From positions 1 through 63,341 of the forward strand of contig JAFSYI010000042.1 of the NCBI GenBank assembly GCA_017450065.1: a stretch of DNA of 63,341 nt, given 5' to 3'. The position numbers and the translations under genes are program-made. The stretch's first letter is position 1; the number at the start of each line of letters is the position of its first letter. Below the pieces are notes generated by a model that was not told the origin of the DNA, did not search any database, and saw nothing but the letters and a program-made list of their open reading frames with translations. The stretch is from Lachnospiraceae bacterium (GTDB taxonomy: Bacteria; Bacillota; Clostridia; Lachnospirales; Lachnospiraceae). Positions 59,073 through 63,341 of the stretch are shown here, piece by piece.

Positions 59073-60563
59073 ATGGGTGATATAAAAGAAGACATCAGAA
59101 ATGAAAACAAACAGTCAGCAAACAGCAGCGAGCAGAATTTTGAATTTATAACGGAAACAATAAAGGAAAAGCCGGTAAGCAAAAGGAAGGTGATATTAAA
59201 GACAATATTTACCTGTATTCTTGCACTGGCCTTTGGAGCTATCGCCTGCTTTACCTTTGTATCACTGTATCCTGTTTTCAACGAATGGCTGCATCCGGTT
59301 GATGATACCAAGGTAGTGAGCCTGGGGCAGTCCGATGATGAAAACGGGACGGAAGAGGTTTTACCTGCTGACGGTAAGGAAGAGACCGATAACGTTTCGC
59401 CAGAAGATGCGGACGGAACGGAAACGGATACTTCGGGTGATGAAGGAGGGGAGCAGACGGATGAAAGCATTACAAAGGATACACCTGAAGATAAGCCGGA
59501 AAATAGTGAAAACAGCAATGTCGAGGAAGCATTACCGGCACCCGAGGTCATAACGCAGGTGGTTGAAACAGTAGAAAAGGATCTGGAGCTTGATGATTAT
59601 GCACAGCTGTATCAACAGATAAGTGATGTCGCCGCCGAGGCAAGGAGAGCAGTGGTGACTGTAACCGGAGTCAGTGCCAATAAGGACTGGTTTATGAATG
59701 TTTATGAGAATAAGCATACAAGTGCCGGACTCATACTTGCGGAGAACGGAAAAGAGATGCTTATATTAACCAAGACCTCTCCTCTGAGCGGGTCCGATAA
59801 AATAGCGGTTACCTTCTGTGACGGAGCCAGATACAATGCGGCCATGAAGAAATCGGATCCCAACACGGATCTGTCTGTGATAGCGGTAGACCTTGAGGAT
59901 ATGAGTGCGGAGACCAAGGAGGCATGTAAGCTGGCAGAACTTGGAAGCTCAAAGAATTCGTCTATTGACGGAACCCCTGTCATAGCGGTCGGGGATCCGC
60001 TTGGTGCAACAGAATCGATGGCAGTGGGACAGATAACATCACATACCATTAAACGTGATATGACGGATACCAACGTATCAATCCTTACGACCGATATATA
60101 CGGCAGTTCAAATGCCAGCGGCGTTATCATCAATCTTGCCGGAAGGGTTCTCGGGATCATAACCCAGGACGGAGCATCCATGGATGCGAAGAATCTGATA
60201 CGCGGTTATGCGATCTCGGATATGAAGGATAAGCTTGAAAAGCTAAGCAACGGACAGGAGCTGGCATACCTTGGCATAGTGGGAATGGATGTTACCCGGG
60301 AGGCTGCGGATGAATACGGAGTGCCCATGGGTGCCTATGTCAAGCAGGTTGTGATCGATTCACCTGCGATGGAAGCAGGAATCCAGAACGGAGATGTTAT
60401 CGTTAAGCTCGGAACAACGGATATAACATCCTTCACGGATTATAAGGATGCGATGCTCAAATGTCAGCCTGAGGATCTGATGATGGTAACTGTCAAGCGT
60501 ATGGGCCGGGATGAATATGTTGAACTGTCATATGAAATAACCCTGGGGAAATTAAGCAGGTAA
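59073..60563 (+). CDS. HtrA-like PDZ protein with degenerate protease site
   Basis: 496 residues. Cytoplasmic N-terminus, one membrane helix (41-65), a long acidic Thr/Glu/Asp-rich linker to about 165, a trypsin-like HtrA domain, and a C-terminal PDZ domain (A-G-I-Q-N-G-D-V-I-V-K-L-G). The Asp region is kept (N-T-D-L-S-V-I, Asp266). The T-N-x-H-V site reads L-I-L-T-K-T-S, so the catalytic His is missing, and G-N-S-G-G-P reads G-S-S-N-A-S-G (344-350), so the Ser appears replaced. It is probably a pseudoprotease scaffold. ATG at 59073 follows GGGAG by 7 nt; upstream codons overlap trmL and are not protein-like. Confidence 0.85.
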   Translation: MGDIKEDIRNENKQSANSSEQNFEFITETIKEKPVSKRKVILKTIFTCILALAFGAIACFTFVSLYPVFNEWLHPVDDTKVVSLGQSDDENGTEEVLPADGKEETDNVSPEDADGTETDTSGDEGGEQTDESITKDTPEDKPENSENSNVEEALPAPEVITQVVETVEKDLELDDYAQLYQQISDVAAEARRAVVTVTGVSANKDWFMNVYENKHTSAGLILAENGKEMLILTKTSPLSGSDKIAVTFCDGARYNAAMKKSDPNTDLSVIAVDLEDMSAETKEACKLAELGSSKNSSIDGTPVIAVGDPLGATESMAVGQITSHTIKRDMTDTNVSILTTDIYGSSNASGVIINLAGRVLGIITQDGASMDAKNLIRGYAISDMKDKLEKLSNGQELAYLGIVGMDVTREAADEYGVPMGAYVKQVVIDSPAMEAGIQNGDVIVKLGTTDITSFTDYKDAMLKCQPEDLMMVTVKRMGRDEYVELSYEITLGKLSR

Positions 60564-60654
60564 GATGGTAATTATCCAACAGGGCCACAAACGATGAATA
60601 GCCGGAAATATGGGATATATATTGGCCATATAGTAAGAAAGTGAGGATGCAGAC

Positions 60655-61602
60655 TTGAAATACATAGAGGCATACAGGGAAAGCGACAATATAATGGATA
60701 TCTATCTTATCAAACACAAGCAGTCGGCAGTGACGAAGAACGGCAAACCGTACGAAAATGTCATTCTTCAGGATAAGACCGGCACGCTTGACGGTAAGAT
60801 ATGGGATGTTAATTCAGGGGGAATAGAAGATTTTGAGGCAATGGATTACTGTCTGGTCGGTGGAAGCGTAACCAGCTTTAACGGACAGCTTCAGGCTAAT
60901 ATTAAGAGGATACGCAGGGTTTCAGAGGGTGAATACGATCCGGCCGATTATCTTCCCGTATCATCATACAGTATAGAAGAGATGTATAAGGAACTTCTTG
61001 GTTTTATCGGGAGTCTTAAATCAGAATATCTGAAAAAACTGTGTGAAGCATTCTTTACGAAGGATGAGGATTTTATAAAGAGATTTAAGAAAAATTCGGC
61101 TGCAAAGAGTGTACATCATGGTTTTGTGGGCGGTCTGCTTGAGCATACACTCAGTGTTACAAAGCTGTGTGACTTCTATTCAAAAAGATATCCGATGCTT
61201 AAGCGGGATCTGCTTTTGTCAGCCGCGATGCTTCATGATATAGGCAAGGTTAAGGAGATAAGCCTGTTTCCCGAGAATGATTATACCGATGACGGACAGC
61301 TCCTCGGACATATAGTGATGGGGTGTGAAATGGTCGGTGAAAAGATAAAGAATATAGATGGCTTTCCACACAGACTGGAGGCAGAAATAAAGCATTGCAT
61401 CCTGGCACATCATGGGGAGTACGAATTCGGTTCACCCAAAAAACCTGCACTTATGGAAGCTCTGGCACTTAATATGGCAGACAACCTTGATGCCAAGATG
61501 GAAACCCTGACGGAGCTTTTTAATTCAACAACGGAAACCGGCTGGCTTGGTTTTAACCGTCTTATTGATTCAAATGTCAGAAAGACCGGCGACACGGAAT
61601 GA
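60655..61602 (+). CDS. 3'-5' exoribonuclease YhaM family
   Basis: 315 residues. N-terminal OB-fold (V-I-L-Q-D-K-T-G-T-L-D-G-K-I-W-D) and C-terminal HD domain: H-H-G-F-V-G-G-L-L-E-H-T, then M-L-H-D-I-G-K-V-K-E and H-C-I-L-A-H-H-G. Acts in RNA decay. TTG start at 60655 with GAGGA 7 nt upstream. Confidence 0.93.
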   Translation: MKYIEAYRESDNIMDIYLIKHKQSAVTKNGKPYENVILQDKTGTLDGKIWDVNSGGIEDFEAMDYCLVGGSVTSFNGQLQANIKRIRRVSEGEYDPADYLPVSSYSIEEMYKELLGFIGSLKSEYLKKLCEAFFTKDEDFIKRFKKNSAAKSVHHGFVGGLLEHTLSVTKLCDFYSKRYPMLKRDLLLSAAMLHDIGKVKEISLFPENDYTDDGQLLGHIVMGCEMVGEKIKNIDGFPHRLEAEIKHCILAHHGEYEFGSPKKPALMEALALNMADNLDAKMETLTELFNSTTETGWLGFNRLIDSNVRKTGDTE

Positions 61603-61653
61603 GCCGGGTGAGCTGCAATTCCTTATAGTGAAAGGACAGAGGAAATTATATAA

Positions 61654-63087
61654 GTGGAACATAAAAAGAATGATATAGTAAGACTTGAAATAACAGATAT
61701 GACAGCTGAGGGTATGGGAGTCGGCAAGTCCGGCGGCTATGCCCTTTTTGTTAAGGATGCAGTAATAGGCGATGTGTTGGATGCACGTATTGTAAAGATA
61801 AAGAAGAATTACGGGTACGGACGGGTTGAAAAGATAGTCAGTCCGTCATCCCTGCGTGTCAGTCCGGAATGTCCGATCGCAAGACAGTGCGGCGGCTGCC
61901 AGATACAGGAATTAAGCTACGAGGGACAGCTTGATCTTAAACAGAATAAGGTCAGAAACAGTCTTATAAGATTAGGTGGATTTACTCCGGAACTTATAGA
62001 TTCCGTTACGGAACCTGTTATCGGAATGGATGATCCCCGGAGATACAGAAACAAAGCTCAGTATCCTGTCGGAACAGACAAGTCCGGCAGAGCGGTTGCG
62101 GGATTCTATGCAGGGAGAACTCACAGTATCATTCCATGTACAGACTGCGTACTGGTTCCGGAGGAAAACAGTACAATACTTGATACTGTTTTGAAACATA
62201 TGGGGAAATATAATATTGCGGCATATAATGAATCGGATGGCAGCGGTATGATGCGTCATGTGATGATCAGAAAGGGTTTCAATACCGGTGAGATAATGGT
62301 GTGCCTTGTGATAAAATATAAGGCCGGCGGAAACCGGAATTACTGCATAGACAGTACCGCATATGAGAATCCTTCCGAAATCACCGTATACATACCGGGG
62401 CAGAAGGAACTGACAGATAAGCTCTGTGAAATTCCGGGAATGAGATCGGTCTGTGTTTCAATAAATAATGATAATACCAATGTGATCATGGGAAATGAGA
62501 TACATACGATTTACGGAAGTGACAGAATAAATGATATTCTGCTTGGTAAGAAATTTGAGATATCTCCTCTTTCGTTCTATCAGGTTAATCCGGTACAGGT
62601 AGAGAAGCTGTACGGTACAGCCATTGAATATGCGGGCCTTACCGGTAATGAAGAGGTCTGGGATATATGCTGCGGTATAGGTACCATATCGTTATGTATG
62701 GCGGATAAGGCCGGGATCGTGCATGGCCTTGAGATAGTTCCGGAAGCAATAAATGATGCAAAGAGGAATGCACAGCTTAACAATGTGGATAATGCAGAGT
62801 TCATATGTGCCGCTGCTGAGGAATATCTTCCGCATCATAAGGATGAGATCCGGGCGGATGTGGTTGTTCTTGATCCACCGCGCAAAGGAATGGATGAAGC
62901 GGCACTTGCTGCCGTTGCCGGTATAGCACCGGACCGGATTGTATATGTCAGCTGCGATCCCGCAACCCTTGCCCGCGATCTTAAATACTTAACCGGCTGT
63001 GGCTATGAACTTAAAAAAGTCAGATGCACAGATATGTTCTGTCAGACTGTGCATGTCGAGACTGTCTGCTTGCTGACGAAGAAATAG
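61654..63087 (+). CDS. 23S rRNA (uracil-C5)-methyltransferase, RlmD/RlmCD family
   Basis: 477 residues. TRAM domain (1 to about 60), [4Fe-4S] cysteines C73, C79 and C82 (C-P-I-A-R-Q-C-G-G-C) with the fourth in C-T-D-C-V, SAM motif D-I-C-C-G-I-G-T-I-S, and catalytic Cys in Y-V-S-C-D-P-A-T-L-A-R-D-L. It methylates U1939 and, in Gram-positive forms, U747 of 23S rRNA. Start GTG at 61654 with AGAGGA upstream. Which uridine it modifies cannot be told by eye. Confidence 0.93.
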   Translation: MEHKKNDIVRLEITDMTAEGMGVGKSGGYALFVKDAVIGDVLDARIVKIKKNYGYGRVEKIVSPSSLRVSPECPIARQCGGCQIQELSYEGQLDLKQNKVRNSLIRLGGFTPELIDSVTEPVIGMDDPRRYRNKAQYPVGTDKSGRAVAGFYAGRTHSIIPCTDCVLVPEENSTILDTVLKHMGKYNIAAYNESDGSGMMRHVMIRKGFNTGEIMVCLVIKYKAGGNRNYCIDSTAYENPSEITVYIPGQKELTDKLCEIPGMRSVCVSINNDNTNVIMGNEIHTIYGSDRINDILLGKKFEISPLSFYQVNPVQVEKLYGTAIEYAGLTGNEEVWDICCGIGTISLCMADKAGIVHGLEIVPEAINDAKRNAQLNNVDNAEFICAAAEEYLPHHKDEIRADVVVLDPPRKGMDEAALAAVAGIAPDRIVYVSCDPATLARDLKYLTGCGYELKKVRCTDMFCQTVHVETVCLLTKK

Positions 63088-63341
63088 CGTATTTACGGGC
63101 TTTATCGGCATTTCAGAAGGGAATTAATCGATAAAATATAAGGCGAAAAAAATGTACTTTTGGCTCTGGCAGGGGTCGGGGTGTAAAAGAAATATACTTA
63201 CTAGTATAACGATTCTTAAATACCTGGACCGTATTCTCGCCTGCTTAACCCGATTGCACATATCTGAAAGCCTCGACGTAGCCCGCTACGCCTGCGTTTT
63301 CAGCCATGTACACTCGGGCAAGCATTCATCGAATAAGTCCA
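63088..63341. other. Non-coding tail with a long imperfect inverted repeat
   Basis: No supported gene is seen in these 254 bases. From about 63242 to 63324 the sequence folds back on itself: TGCTTAACCCG... pairs with ...CGGGCAAGCA, then CTGAAA (63264-63269) with TTTCAG, and an inner CGTAG-CCCG-CTACG hairpin (63277-63290), with several mismatches along the stem. The window ends soon after. It could be an extragenic repeat or a terminator region of rlmD. Confidence 0.5.

Overview
The window looks like chromosome from a Lachnospiraceae-type Firmicute (Clostridia), with Butyrivibrio or Pseudobutyrivibrio as the closest guess. Support comes from the Gram-positive housekeeping order IreB - RuvX - DUF1292 - RNase J - YlbF - MltG-like - O-methyltransferase - U32 peptidase, from strong AGGAGG-type ribosome sites with frequent GTG/TTG starts, from extended -10 promoters (TGnTATAAT), from the CpsB/YveK/CpsD capsule-kinase set, and from a plant-polysaccharide utilisation locus. 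The genus is inferred, not shown.

Layout. (1) 1-9.2 kb: the end of a repeat-type surface protein, then a glycan locus. It has an AraC regulator and GH28 enzyme on the minus strand, diverging from an ABC sugar importer (lipoprotein plus two permeases, no ATPase) followed by a GH43 enzyme and an (alpha/alpha)6 glycosidase. None of the hydrolases has a signal peptide, so imported oligosaccharides are probably cut in the cytoplasm. (2) 9.2-15.9 kb: three type IV prepilin-like genes interleaved with a cytoplasmic FIST-domain hybrid histidine kinase and a two-REC response regulator, preceded by a 127-bp structured repeat. (3) 15.9-24.3 kb: flavodiiron protein, RsmE, cysteine desulfurase plus ThiI, a large DUF6311-like membrane protein, a Crh-like HPr protein and MtaB. 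(4) 24.3-30.3 kb: the IreB to U32 housekeeping cluster. (5) 30.3-38.7 kb: three glycosyltransferases, the CpsB/YveK/CpsD regulatory set with an extreme tyrosine tail, then XpaC and TelA. (6) 38.7-46.9 kb: MgtC-like protein, D-2-hydroxyacid dehydrogenase, a four-repeat FliM-N-motif protein, tRNA-Gly(CCC), a double-glycine-leader zinc-ribbon peptide, TSCPD and DUF3048 proteins, ManC, PrmA and an unrecognised protein. (7) 47-53.6 kb, minus strand: an MmpL/RND-type transporter and a giant GLUG surface protein in one operon. (8) 53.7-63.1 kb: MutS2, an OmpR/HK two-component pair, TrmL, a catalytically degenerate HtrA-like PDZ protein, YhaM and RlmD.

The least ordinary signals are these. A 127-bp, four-hairpin element is present twice with perfect identity (9215-9341 and 46865-46991). 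GC-rich palindromes are inserted in frame inside conserved genes (DUF6311-like gene, mutS2, and a partial form in mtaB), resembling protein-coding palindromic elements. A 121-residue protein is made of four copies of the FliM N-terminal CheY-binding motif. The pilin/FIST-kinase locus has no visible assembly machinery. The GLUG beta-solenoid is split by a helical domain and partnered with an RND transporter. A second extragenic repeat family lies at about 7.6, 14.2 and 39.5 kb.
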